From: Chloroflexota bacterium
Lineage (GTDB): Bacteria > Chloroflexota > UBA11872
Direction of reading: 5' to 3'
Assembly (NCBI GenBank): GCA_026707285.1
Contig: JAPOXD010000011.1
Coordinates: 1-64,000 of the forward strand
Length of the DNA stretch: 64,000 nucleotides
Part shown: piece after piece, positions 1-7,947 of the stretch
How positions within the stretch are numbered: the first letter of the stretch is position 1
Layout: each line of letters opens with the position of its first letter
Position numbers and translations under genes: made by a program
Notes under the pieces: model-generated
The model's input: only the letters and a program-made list of their open reading frames with translations
Told to the model about the DNA's origin: nothing
Databases searched by the model: none

Positions 1-74
1 TCAGCAGTGGCTCGATCCCCGAGGGCGCAGCTCTGATTACTGGTACCCCGACGCCATACGGGGACAATCTGGCG

Positions 75-347
75 ATGCGGACTTTCGGGATAGACCGATA
101 TCTCGAGGTGCTGCGTGCGCAAGCCCCCTCAGCGCTAGGACTTGCGGGGAGGCTGGTGCTGTTTGGCAATTTGGCGGTGTTCTCAGTCATGGTCGCGCAG
201 CGCTGGCTATCGACTCCCGAGTCGCACTTCTGGCGCGGCATCGTCTTGCCGGCCGCCGTGATCAGTGCGTGGGTAATGGGAGGGGGCTTGCTGATAGTCC
301 TCGCGGGCACGGCGTTGTTCTCAGTGACCCGCCTTCCCCTTACCTGA
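75..347 (+). CDS. hypothetical membrane protein, probably partial or frameshifted
   Basis: I do not recognise this 90-residue product. It has two hydrophobic stretches (about residues 24-45 and 53-83), compatible with two membrane helices. The frame is open leftwards to the window edge, so the ATG at 75 may be internal and the gene may begin outside the window. Just after its TGA a different frame (to position 484) encodes another hydrophobic helix followed by a basic tail (LITLIPAVLLVASM, then RWRHRRRP), as if the gene had lost its frame. The codon pattern looks coding but the gene may be decaying. No conserved domain is visible. Confidence 0.35.
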   Translation: MRTFGIDRYLEVLRAQAPSALGLAGRLVLFGNLAVFSVMVAQRWLSTPESHFWRGIVLPAAVISAWVMGGGLLIVLAGTALFSVTRLPLT

Positions 348-483
348 TCACGCTCATCCCCGCCGTGCTGCTCGTAGCGAGCATGTCCGCAGCGGCGGCA
401 TCGTCGGGTAGGTGGAGACACCGCCGGCGACCAAACCCGGCTCTACAACGATCCCTGCGACTGTGCGAAATCGCTAGCCCGTA

Positions 484-508
484 AGATTCCTCGCTGCGCT
501 CGGAATGG
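484..508. repeat. dispersed palindromic repeat, family B
   Basis: Sequence begins AGATTCCTCGCTGCGCTCGG and continues AATGG. Near-identical copies lie at 11729, 14449, 54916 (inverted) and 54971, with a partial copy at 21041. The centre is an imperfect hairpin (ATTCC...GGAAT). It is always intergenic in this window. Confidence 0.7.
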
Positions 509-840
509 TCGCGCCCCTCCCGCCCACCTCACGACCCGGCCACGTGGCGAGGCTGCCGCCAACATACAAATGACAGGTCGTGCGGGAAGGGCGAAGGGGT
601 GGCGCAGAGGCTTCTTTCAAGGGGACCGGACCACCATCCCAACCTTCCCCCTTCCCGGGGGCAAGGAGCTTGTTGGGAGATTGCCTTGGCTTTTTCGCAG
701 AGTTTCCTGTCAATATTTGCGGGCGAACGGTACGCGGTGATAGCTTCGATTAGGTGGCTCCGGGCGTTGTGCGCCCCGGTTTAGCCGACGCCCCGGAGCC
801 GGAGAGGACCTCTTCACGCTGAGACGACCGAGGCTGCAAC
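485..840. other. gene-free stretch upstream of the SUF operon
   Basis: This 356-base stretch holds one copy of the dispersed repeat AGATTCCTCGCTGCGCTCGG at its left end (from 484). It also holds a weak CTTCCC/GGGGGCAAGG-type palindrome near 645-667 and a small GC hairpin (761-779). The short open frames in it look like noise. The SUF promoter must lie here or just upstream, but I see no convincing -35/-10 pair and no IscR or SufR regulator gene. Confidence 0.5.
761..779. other. small GC hairpin before sufC
   Basis: CGGGCGTTGTGCGCCCCG folds as GGGCG, loop TTGTG, CGCCC. It lies about 60 bases before the sufC start and could be a 5' leader structure or an operator. No T-run follows, so a terminator role is not supported. 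Confidence 0.25.
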
Positions 841-1605
841 ATGCATAACGGCAGCGGCGCCGACGCGCTTGTCATCCAAGACTTGCACGTCAGCGTGGAC
901 GGCATGCCGATCCTTAAGGGCATCGACTTGCACGTGCCCAAGGGCGAGGTGCATGCGCTCATGGGGCCGAACGGCTCGGGCAAGAGCACCCTGGCGAACA
1001 CGCTGATGGGCCACCCGGCCTTCGAGGTCACCGGCGGCAGCGTGACGTTCAAGGGTCAGGACATCCTGGAGCTGGCCACCGACGAGCGCGCGCGCCTGGG
1101 GATGTTCATGGCCTTCCAGTACCCCTCCGAGATCACCGGCGTGCGGGTGTCCAATTTCCTGCGCATGGCGCTCAACGCCCAGCGCGAGGAAGAGATATCG
1201 GCCATGGAGTTTCGCCGGCTGATGATGGAGAAGATGCGGCTGCTGCGCATGGACATGAAGTTCGCCAGCCGCTACCTGAACGAGGGCTTCTCCGGCGGCG
1301 AGAAGAAGCGCAACGAGATTCTGCAAATGGCGGTGCTGCAGCCTGAACTCGCCATCCTCGACGAGACGGACTCAGGCCTGGACATCGACGCCCTGCGCAT
1401 CGTGGCCGATGGCGTCAATACGCTGCGCGGCGCGGACATGGCCACCCTGGTCATCACGCACTACCAGCGACTGCTGAACTACATCGTGCCGGACGTGGTG
1501 CACGTGCTCATCGACGGGCGCATCGCGCGCACCGGCGACAAGCAGCTCGCGCTGGAGCTTGACGAGAGCGGCTACGAAGCCATGACCGCGGCACAGGAGG
1601 CATAG
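841..1605 (+). CDS. sufC: Fe-S cluster assembly ATPase SufC
   Basis: ABC-type ATPase of the SufBCD scaffold. It binds SufB and SufD in the cytoplasm and drives the conformational change that lets the scaffold assemble iron-sulfur clusters. The 254-residue length is normal for the family. Walker A (GPNGSGKST) is at residues 42-50, the ABC signature FSGGEKKRNEI starts near 150, and a Walker B segment (LAILDETDSGLD) follows near 166. The signature with EKKR is typical of SufC rather than of transporter ATPases. It is the first gene of a tightly packed operon. sufB starts three bases after its stop, and the AGGAGG that serves sufB lies inside the end of sufC. The ATG at 841 fits the usual N terminus. 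Confidence 0.96.
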   Translation: MHNGSGADALVIQDLHVSVDGMPILKGIDLHVPKGEVHALMGPNGSGKSTLANTLMGHPAFEVTGGSVTFKGQDILELATDERARLGMFMAFQYPSEITGVRVSNFLRMALNAQREEEISAMEFRRLMMEKMRLLRMDMKFASRYLNEGFSGGEKKRNEILQMAVLQPELAILDETDSGLDIDALRIVADGVNTLRGADMATLVITHYQRLLNYIVPDVVHVLIDGRIARTGDKQLALELDESGYEAMTAAQEA

Positions 1606-1608
1606 CGA

Positions 1609-3012
1609 ATGGCGGTGAAGTCGGCGGACATTGGTCTCGATAGCTACAAGTTCGGTTTCCACGACGACATCAAGCCGGTTTACAAGTCGCCCAAGGGGCT
1701 CAGCGCCGACATCGTGCGTGAGATCTCCCGCCAGAAGGATGAGCCGGAATGGATGCTCGAGTTCCGGCTGGAGTCGCTGCGGCAATTCGAGCGCAAGCCG
1801 GTGCCGACCTGGGGCGCCGACCTGTCACGCATCGACTTCGACGACATCTACTACTACATCCGGCCCCAAGACCGGCAGGCGCGCAGCTGGGACGACGTGC
1901 CGGACGACATCAAGAACACGTTCGACCGCCTGGGCATTCCCGAAGCGGAGCGAAAGTTCCTGGCCGGCGTGGGCGCGCAGTACGACTCGGAGGTCGTCTA
2001 CCACAGCATCCGCGAGGACCTGGAGCGCGAGGGCGTGGTGTTCCTCGACATGGACTCCGGGCTGCGCGAGCACCCGGAGATCGTGCGGGAGTACTTCGGC
2101 ACCATCATCCCCAACGGCGACAACAAGTTCGCCGCGCTCAACAGCGCGGTGTGGAGCGGCGGGAGCTTCGTCTACGTCCCGGAGGGCGTGAAGGTCGAGG
2201 TGCCGCTGCAGGCGTATTTCCGCATCAACGCGGAGAACATGGGGCAGTTCGAGCGCACGCTGATCGTCGTGGAGCCCGGGGCCTACGTGCATTACGTGGA
2301 GGGCTGCACGGCGCCGATCTACGCCACGGACTCGCTGCACTCGGCGGTGGTGGAGATCGTTGTCAAGGAAGGCGCACGCTGCCGTTACACCACGATCCAG
2401 AACTGGTCGACGGATGTCTTCAACCTGGTGACGAAGCGCGCGGTGGCCTACCGCGACGCCACGATGGAGTGGATCGACGGCAACCTGGGCAGCAAGGTGA
2501 CCATGAAGTATCCGGCGGTCTACCTGATGGAGCCGGGCGCGCACGGCGAGGTGCTGTCCATCGCCTTCGCGAGCGAGGGTCAGCACCAGGACGCCGGAGC
2601 GAAGATGGTGCACGCCGCGCCGGACACGTCGTCGATCATCACGTCCAAGTCGATTAGTCGGGCCGGCGGTCGCGCCGGCTATCGCGGGCACGTGAGCGTG
2701 CTGCCGGGCGCGGAGCGCTCGAAGTCGAACGTGGTGTGCGACGCGCTGCTGTTCGACGATGAGTCGCGGTCGGACACCTATCCCTACATGGACATCGAGG
2801 AAAGCAACACCGCCGTGCAGCACGAGGCCACGGTGAGCAAGATCGGCGAGCAGCAGCTCTTTTACCTGATGAGCCGCGGGCTGACCGAAGAGCAGGCCAT
2901 GGCAATGGTCGTGAGCGGCTTCATCGAGCCCATCGTGCGCGAGCTGCCGATGGAATACGCCGTGGAGATGAACCGCCTGATCGAGCTGCAAATGGAAGGC
3001 TCGATCGGATAG
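1609..3012 (+). CDS. sufB: Fe-S cluster assembly scaffold SufB
   Basis: Core beta-helix subunit of the SufBC2D scaffold, on which nascent clusters are built from sulfur delivered by SufS/SufU. At 467 residues it has the normal family length. Recognisable segments include the N-terminal [13 protein letters not shown] region, the central [20 protein letters not shown] stretch shared with SufD, and the C-terminal [15 protein letters not shown] and GFIEP region. The ATG at 1609 is preceded by a strong AGGAGG inside the end of sufC, so translation is likely coupled. The Cys and His residues expected near the SufB-SufD interface are present in the C-terminal half, though I did not assign them one by one. 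Confidence 0.96.
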   Translation: MAVKSADIGLDSYKFGFHDDIKPVYKSPKGLSADIVREISRQKDEPEWMLEFRLESLRQFERKPVPTWGADLSRIDFDDIYYYIRPQDRQARSWDDVPDDIKNTFDRLGIPEAERKFLAGVGAQYDSEVVYHSIREDLEREGVVFLDMDSGLREHPEIVREYFGTIIPNGDNKFAALNSAVWSGGSFVYVPEGVKVEVPLQAYFRINAENMGQFERTLIVVEPGAYVHYVEGCTAPIYATDSLHSAVVEIVVKEGARCRYTTIQNWSTDVFNLVTKRAVAYRDATMEWIDGNLGSKVTMKYPAVYLMEPGAHGEVLSIAFASEGQHQDAGAKMVHAAPDTSSIITSKSISRAGGRAGYRGHVSVLPGAERSKSNVVCDALLFDDESRSDTYPYMDIEESNTAVQHEATVSKIGEQQLFYLMSRGLTEEQAMAMVVSGFIEPIVRELPMEYAVEMNRLIELQMEGSIG

Positions 3013-3072
3013 CCCGACTGGACCCGAGCAGGCTCAGTATCCGGGCCGGTGCCCAACGAAGGACGCTCGCGC

Positions 3073-4398
3073 ATGGCGATTGACGCGCGGGCGCCCGGTC
3101 TGACCCGTCGAGCGGTCGACGAGGTTGCCGACGCAGGACAAGAGCCGGATTGGCTGCGGGCGCACCGCCGAGCCGCGTGGGACGTCTACGAGGCGACGCC
3201 GAACCCCGAACGCACCGACGAGGAGTGGCGGCGCACCGATTTGCGGTGGCTGCGGTGGGAGTCGCTGACGCCGGCGTCGCCGCTGGACAGTCTTGACCGG
3301 GTGCCTTCAACGGCGCCCGCGGCGGCGTTGTCGCCGAGCGTCACCATGCTGATCAGCGCCGGCGGCGCCCGCGTGATCGACATCAGCCCGGAGGCCCGTG
3401 CGGCGGGCGTGGTGGCGCTGGACCTGGCGGAGGCCGCGCGCACACAGCCGGCGCTGGTGCGTGAACGCCTGAGCACCACCGCCGTTACGCCGGAGCAGGG
3501 CAAGTTCCAGGCGCTCAACGCAGCGCTGTGGCAGGGCGGCGCCCTGGTGCACGTGCCGCGGGGCGCCGTGTTGGCGCAACCGATCCTGGTGGTGACCTGC
3601 GACGACGCGGCGCTGCGGCAGCCGCACCTGCTGGCCTCGCTCGGCGCGGGCGCGCAGGCGGCGATCGTGGAGTGGTGGGCAGACGCGGAGACCGACGCAC
3701 CGGCGCTCGTCAATGGGGCGACGGAGCTGTTCGCCGATTCCGGCTCTCACCTCACCTACACGCACGTTCAGGGCCTGTCGTCCGGCACGCGGTCGATCCT
3801 GTCGCAGCGCGCCTTGGTGCGCCGGGACGCCACGTTCACCAGCACCAACGTGACGGTCGGGGGACGGTTTCACAAGGCCCGAGTCGAGGCGAGCTTGACG
3901 GAGCCCGGCGCCAGCGCGGTGATGAACGGCGCGTTCAGACTTGGCAGCCGGCAGTTCGTGGATCACCACACCACGCAGGGTCACCTGGCCACGGACGGCA
4001 CCAGCGACCTGCTGTTTGCCGGCGTGCTCGACGGCCGGGCGCGCTCGGTCTACGCCGGCACCATCGTGGTGGACCCGAAGGCGCAACGCACCAACGCCTA
4101 TCAGAACAACCGCAACCTGCTGCTGAACAGCGGCACGCGCGCGGACTCGATTCCACGGCTGGAAATCATGGCGGACGACGTGCGCTGCACCCACGGCGCA
4201 ACCACGTCGACGCTGGAGCCGAGCCACCTCTACTACCTGTGCTCGCGCGGCCTCTCCGAGTCTCAAGCGCGTGAGCTGATCGTGGAGGGCTATTTCGAGG
4301 CGGTGCTGGACCGCGTGCCCCACGAGGGCGTGCGCGACGTGCTGCGCGGAGTCCTGACGGCGCCCGCATCGACCCGCGACGGCGCGACGGGAATCTGA
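3073..4398 (+). CDS. sufD: Fe-S cluster assembly protein SufD
   Basis: Paralogue of SufB that pairs with it in the SufBC2D scaffold and is implicated in iron acquisition. The product is 441 residues. It carries the shared SufB/D segment KFQALNAALWQGGALVHVPR and the C-terminal DDVRCTHGATTSTL and LYYLCSRGLSESQARELIVE region, with the RCTHGAT motif typical of SufD. I chose the ATG at 3073 because GAAGGA lies nine bases before it. An in-frame GTG at 3049 would add eight unconvincing residues. It follows sufB with a gap of about 60 bases, the largest inside the operon. The Rieske ferredoxin gene begins three bases after its stop. Confidence 0.94.
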   Translation: MAIDARAPGLTRRAVDEVADAGQEPDWLRAHRRAAWDVYEATPNPERTDEEWRRTDLRWLRWESLTPASPLDSLDRVPSTAPAAALSPSVTMLISAGGARVIDISPEARAAGVVALDLAEAARTQPALVRERLSTTAVTPEQGKFQALNAALWQGGALVHVPRGAVLAQPILVVTCDDAALRQPHLLASLGAGAQAAIVEWWADAETDAPALVNGATELFADSGSHLTYTHVQGLSSGTRSILSQRALVRRDATFTSTNVTVGGRFHKARVEASLTEPGASAVMNGAFRLGSRQFVDHHTTQGHLATDGTSDLLFAGVLDGRARSVYAGTIVVDPKAQRTNAYQNNRNLLLNSGTRADSIPRLEIMADDVRCTHGATTSTLEPSHLYYLCSRGLSESQARELIVEGYFEAVLDRVPHEGVRDVLRGVLTAPASTRDGATGI

Positions 4399-4401
4399 GG
4401 C

Positions 4402-4743
4402 GTGACCCAACCACAGGGCGCAGCGGGCGGCTACGTGGACGTTGGCCCAATCGAATCGGTTCCCGCGGGCAGCAAGGCGGCGGTGGACTTCGATGGCGAG
4501 CCGGTCGGCCTGTACAACGTCGACGGCCAGATCTTCGCCATGGACGACCTGTGCACGCATGACGAGGCCTACCTATCGGAGGGCGATTTCAACCCGTCGG
4601 CGGGCACGGTCCGTTGCCCGCGCCACAGCTCCCACTTCGACGTGCGCACCGGCCGGCCGCGAACCCTGCCGGCCATCCTGCCGGTGCAGGTCTACGAGAC
4701 GAAAGTCGAGCAGGGCCGAATCCTGGTGTTGTTCGATACTTAG
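4402..4743 (+). CDS. Rieske-type [2Fe-2S] ferredoxin of the SUF operon
   Basis: Small soluble protein of 113 residues with one Rieske domain. The cluster ligands are Cys51-x-His53 and Cys72-x2-His75 (CTHDEAY and CPRHSSHFD), as in NirD-type and dioxygenase ferredoxin components. It has no membrane segment, so it is a cytoplasmic electron carrier and not a cytochrome bc subunit. Its position between sufD and sufS, with three-base gaps on both sides, means it is made together with the SUF machinery. It may supply electrons for cluster assembly or for sulfur reduction, but that role is inferred from context. The start is the GTG at 4402; no ATG fits the domain start. Confidence 0.9.
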   Translation: MTQPQGAAGGYVDVGPIESVPAGSKAAVDFDGEPVGLYNVDGQIFAMDDLCTHDEAYLSEGDFNPSAGTVRCPRHSSHFDVRTGRPRTLPAILPVQVYETKVEQGRILVLFDT

Positions 4744-4746
4744 GAC

Positions 4747-6024
4747 ATGAGCCCCTCGACCCGCGGCGCCGTCGCGCCAGCCGACCGCGCCGCCCCGCTC
4801 GACGCCGTGGCGCTGCGGCGCGATTTCCCGATCCTGACCCAAGAGGTCCGCGGTAAGCCGCTGGTCTACCTGGACAACGCGGCGACCTCGCAGAAGCCGC
4901 AGGTCGTGATCGACGCCGTCCACGACTACTACACCACCACGAACGCGAACATCCACCGCGGCATCCACTACCTGAGCGAGAAGGGCACGGCGGCCTACGA
5001 GGACGCGCGCCTGCGGATTTCCAAGTTCATCAATGCCCGGCGCCCGCACGAGGTGATCTTCACGCGCGGCACGACGGACGGCATCAACATGGTGGCCCGC
5101 GCGTGGGGCGACGAAAACATCGCATCCGGCCACGAGATCCTGCTCACCGAGGTCGAGCACCACAGCAACCTGGTGCCCTGGCAGGCGCTGGCGAAGCGGC
5201 GCGGCGCGCGCCTGCGCTTCATTCCCACGGACGACGCGGGCGTGATCGACCTCGACGCCTACGGCGGCATGCTGGGTACGCAGACGAAGCTGGTGGCCGT
5301 GCACCACGTCTCCAACGTGCTGGGCGTGATCGCGCCGGTGGCCGAGATGGCCCGCCTGGCTCACGAGCACGACGCGGTGATCGCCGTCGACGGAGCGCAG
5401 TCGGCGCCGCACATGCCGGTGGACGTGCAGGCGCTGGACGTGGACTTTCTGACGTTCTCCGGACACAAGATGGCCGGGCCCACGGGCATCGGCATCCTCT
5501 ACGGCAAGGAGGCGCTGCTGGACGCGATGGAGCCCGCGCACTTCGGCGGCAGCATGATTCGCATGGTGGAGCTGGAGTCGTCCACCTGGGCCGACCTGCC
5601 GGACAAGTTCGAGGGCGGCACCCCCAACATCGCCGGCGCGATCGGCCTGGGCGTTGCGGTGGACTATCTCGAGCAAGTGGGCATGGATGCGATCAACGCG
5701 CACGCGCGCGAGCTCGGGGCCTATGCGGTCAACGTGCTCAGCGACATGCCCGGCGTGACCGTGCATGGGCCGGACGCGGACGGGGAACGGGGCGGGGTCG
5801 TGTCGTTCACAGTGAATGACCTGCATCCACACGACGTGGGGACCGTGCTCGACGGCGAAGGCATTGCCATCCGCGCCGGGCACCACTGCGCGCAGCCGCT
5901 GATGCGCAAGCTGGGCGTTCACGCCACCGCGCGCGCCAGCGTCTACCTCTACAACACGACGGACGAGATCGACCGGCTGGTCGAGGGCGTGGACAAGGCG
6001 CAGCGCTTCTTCGGCACGATCTGA
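4747..6024 (+). CDS. sufS: cysteine desulfurase SufS
   Basis: PLP enzyme that removes sulfur from L-cysteine as a persulfide, leaving alanine, and passes it to SufU. It is a 425-residue class-V aminotransferase-fold protein of the group II (SufS/CsdA) type. The PLP-binding lysine is Lys241 in FLTFSGHKMAGPTGIG. The catalytic persulfide cysteine is Cys381 in RAGHHCAQPLM, in the short active-site loop expected for the SufS type. The N terminus has the family segment RDFPILTQ and the LVYLDNAATSQKP motif. It starts three bases after the ferredoxin gene, and sufU follows after a single base, so the last three genes are almost certainly co-translated. Confidence 0.96.
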   Translation: MSPSTRGAVAPADRAAPLDAVALRRDFPILTQEVRGKPLVYLDNAATSQKPQVVIDAVHDYYTTTNANIHRGIHYLSEKGTAAYEDARLRISKFINARRPHEVIFTRGTTDGINMVARAWGDENIASGHEILLTEVEHHSNLVPWQALAKRRGARLRFIPTDDAGVIDLDAYGGMLGTQTKLVAVHHVSNVLGVIAPVAEMARLAHEHDAVIAVDGAQSAPHMPVDVQALDVDFLTFSGHKMAGPTGIGILYGKEALLDAMEPAHFGGSMIRMVELESSTWADLPDKFEGGTPNIAGAIGLGVAVDYLEQVGMDAINAHARELGAYAVNVLSDMPGVTVHGPDADGERGGVVSFTVNDLHPHDVGTVLDGEGIAIRAGHHCAQPLMRKLGVHATARASVYLYNTTDEIDRLVEGVDKAQRFFGTI

Positions 6025-6025
6025 G

Positions 6026-6490
6026 ATGGCGCTGGACGACCTCTACCGCGAAGTGATCATGGATCACTACAAGCGCCCGCGGAACCGCGGCACGCTGGAC
6101 GACGCGAACGTGGTCGTCGAGGGGGCCAATCCGCTCTGCGGCGACGAGGTCACGCTCTGGCTCGACATCGCGGACGGGACGGTGACCGACGTGCGCTTTG
6201 CCGGCCATGGGTGCTCCATCAGCCAGGCGTCGGCGTCGATCATGACGGAAGCGATCGAGGGTCGCCCGATCGGGGAGGTCGACGAAATCGTCCAGGCGCT
6301 TCGCGGCATGATGCTGGAGGGCGACGAGCCGGACGAGGACCTGCTGGGCGACGGCATCGCGCTGGAAGGCGTGCGGCAGTTTCCGGTGCGGATCAAGTGC
6401 GCGGTGCTGGGGTGGAACACGCTGCAGCTGGGGCTGAAGCAGTTTGTCGACTCCGGCGGCAAGCCGGTCGAGGCGCACCATCGCGAATAG
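6026..6490 (+). CDS. sufU: zinc-dependent sulfurtransferase SufU
   Basis: Sulfur acceptor of 154 residues that collects the persulfide from SufS through a zinc-bound cysteine and carries it to the SufBCD scaffold. The three conserved cysteines are Cys38 (NPLCGDE), Cys63 (GHGCSISQAS) and Cys125 (IKCAVLGW). Together with Asp40 these match the zinc site of Gram-positive SufU. The inserted segment around residues 90-105, which separates SufU from IscU, is present. It is the last gene of the SUF operon, starting one base after sufS. No clear intrinsic terminator follows. Confidence 0.95.
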   Translation: MALDDLYREVIMDHYKRPRNRGTLDDANVVVEGANPLCGDEVTLWLDIADGTVTDVRFAGHGCSISQASASIMTEAIEGRPIGEVDEIVQALRGMMLEGDEPDEDLLGDGIALEGVRQFPVRIKCAVLGWNTLQLGLKQFVDSGGKPVEAHHRE

Positions 6491-6593
6491 CACGAGTGGC
6501 CGGGTGCGGGGTCGCGGGCGACTTTCACGTGCGCACAGCGCATCGCGACGCAGCGCCGGACGACGCCCTCGTTTCGCTGGTTGCCCTCCACGG

Positions 6594-6623
6594 GTGGATT
6601 CCCGCCTTCGCGGGAATGACGGA
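6594..6623. repeat. dispersed palindromic repeat, family A
   Basis: Copy of the element with core TTCCCGCCTTCGCGGGAA, flanked by GTGGA on one side and TGACGGA on the other. The core is a perfect 7-base stem with a CTTC loop. Other copies are at 12925, 26622 and 45915, with variants carrying an inner palindrome at 21164 and 44387. Confidence 0.8.
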
Positions 6624-6719
6624 CTCACATTGGGCCTCTGCGGTGCATGGCATGAGGTCGGGAATGACCATTCGCGTGGGCACAATTGGCCGCGCGAGCG
6701 CGCGGGGAGCAGCTGATTC

Positions 6720-7709
6720 GTGATCGCCGCTAATCGTCCGGCCGCCTCGGCCCTGGCCCGGGTGACGGAAGCCGGCGCGGTGGCCGCGGCCCGCGCCATG
6801 GGCCACGGCGACGGCAAACACGCCGACTCGCTGGCGGTGGACGCCATGCGCACGGCGCTCGACCAGGTCGGTCTGGCGGGACGCATCGTCATCGGCGAGG
6901 GCGAGCGCGACGAGGCGCCAATGCTCTTCATCGGCGAAACCGTCGGTCCCGAGACCGGCACGCCGTTCGATATTGCGGTCGATCCGCTGGAAGGCACGAA
7001 CCTGGTGGCCGGCGGCCTGCCGAACGCCGTGGCCACCATGGCCATCGCCGAGCGCGGCGGGCTGCTGAACGCGCCGGATACCTACATGGACAAGCTGATC
7101 GTCGGTCCGCCGGCTGCGGGACGCGTGAGCCTGGACTACCCGGTTCGCGAAAACCTGCAGATCATCGCGGATGTGCTCCGCCGAGGAATCGCCGATCTGA
7201 CCGTGGTGGTGCTGGATCGCCCGCGTCACGAGACGCTGATCGAGGAAATCCGCACGGCCGGGGCGCGGATCAAGCTCATCAGCGACGGCGACCTGACCGC
7301 GGCGGTGTCGGTGGCCGTGGCGGGAACCGCCGACCACGCCGTGATGGGCATCGGCGGCGCGCCGGAGGGCGTGCTGGCCGCGGCGGCCCTGCGCTGCCTC
7401 GGCGGCGAAATTCAGGCCCGGTTCAAGCCGCGGGACGAGGCTGACCGGCAGCGACTGGCGGGGATGGGAGTGGCCGACGCGGAGGAACGCATCTTCCGCA
7501 CCGAGGACCTAGCCAGCGGCAACCAACTGGCGGTGGCGATCACCGGCGTGACCGACGGGGACCTGCTGCGCGGGGTGCGCTTCTTCGGCGGCGGGGCGCG
7601 CACGCATTCGCTGGTGATGGACCTGCCGTCGTCGGTGATTCGATTCGTGGACAGCATTCAGATTCTGGACCGCGCAAACCTCGGCCCGGTGCGTCTGGGA
7701 CCGACGTAG
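6720..7709 (+). CDS. glpX: class II fructose-1,6-bisphosphatase GlpX
   Basis: Hydrolyses fructose-1,6-bisphosphate to fructose-6-phosphate, the committed step of gluconeogenesis. The 329-residue length is normal for GlpX. Family motifs in order are KHADSLAVDAM near residue 35, VIGEGERDEAPML near 57, and the metal-binding DIAVDPLEGTNL near 83. Further on come GIGGAPEGVLAAAALRCLGG and the C-terminal FFGGGARTHSLVM. The start is the GTG at 6720, with GGGGAG about 12 bases upstream. The gene stands alone between two repeat-bearing spacers. The related sedoheptulose-1,7-bisphosphatase activity of some class II enzymes cannot be excluded. Confidence 0.95.
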   Translation: MIAANRPAASALARVTEAGAVAAARAMGHGDGKHADSLAVDAMRTALDQVGLAGRIVIGEGERDEAPMLFIGETVGPETGTPFDIAVDPLEGTNLVAGGLPNAVATMAIAERGGLLNAPDTYMDKLIVGPPAAGRVSLDYPVRENLQIIADVLRRGIADLTVVVLDRPRHETLIEEIRTAGARIKLISDGDLTAAVSVAVAGTADHAVMGIGGAPEGVLAAAALRCLGGEIQARFKPRDEADRQRLAGMGVADAEERIFRTEDLASGNQLAVAITGVTDGDLLRGVRFFGGGARTHSLVMDLPSSVIRFVDSIQILDRANLGPVRLGPT

Positions 7710-7784
7710 GTGCGGAGTATTTCCCGCAATTGCCACATCGCGACACGGTGGCGCGGGTGACACCATGCGCGACGGGAGTAGCGT

Positions 7785-7820
7785 CCCCTCATCCCACCCT
7801 TCTCCCCAAGGGAGAAGGAG
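7785..7820. repeat. dispersed palindromic repeat, family C
   Basis: CCCCTCATCCCACCCTTCTC followed by CCCAAGGGAGAAGGAG. The inner TTCTCCC/GGGAGAA arms form a hairpin. Related copies are at 11844, 12023 and, in inverted sense, 17834. Confidence 0.65.
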
Positions 7821-7891
7821 CCGGACCGGCGCTAGAGCAGTATTCGCTCGATACCCTCACCCTCGATGAGACGTTTGCATGAAGGCGAAAA

Positions 7892-7915
7892 GGCGGGTCT
7901 GAGACCCGCCCCTAC
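7892..7915. repeat. dispersed palindromic repeat, family D
   Basis: GGCGGGTCTGAGACCCGCC is a perfect palindrome with an odd central base, followed by CCTAC. It resembles the 29-base palindrome at 11773. It ends about 20 bases before the AAGGAG that serves the next gene. Confidence 0.7.
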
Positions 7916-7947
7916 ACCGAACAAGCAGCGACCGAAAGGAGTCCCAG

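Noticed and set aside
1825-2991. Long minus-strand ORF over sufB
   Set aside because: His/Arg/Val-rich translation typical of antisense frames in high-GC genes; sufB on the other strand is certain.
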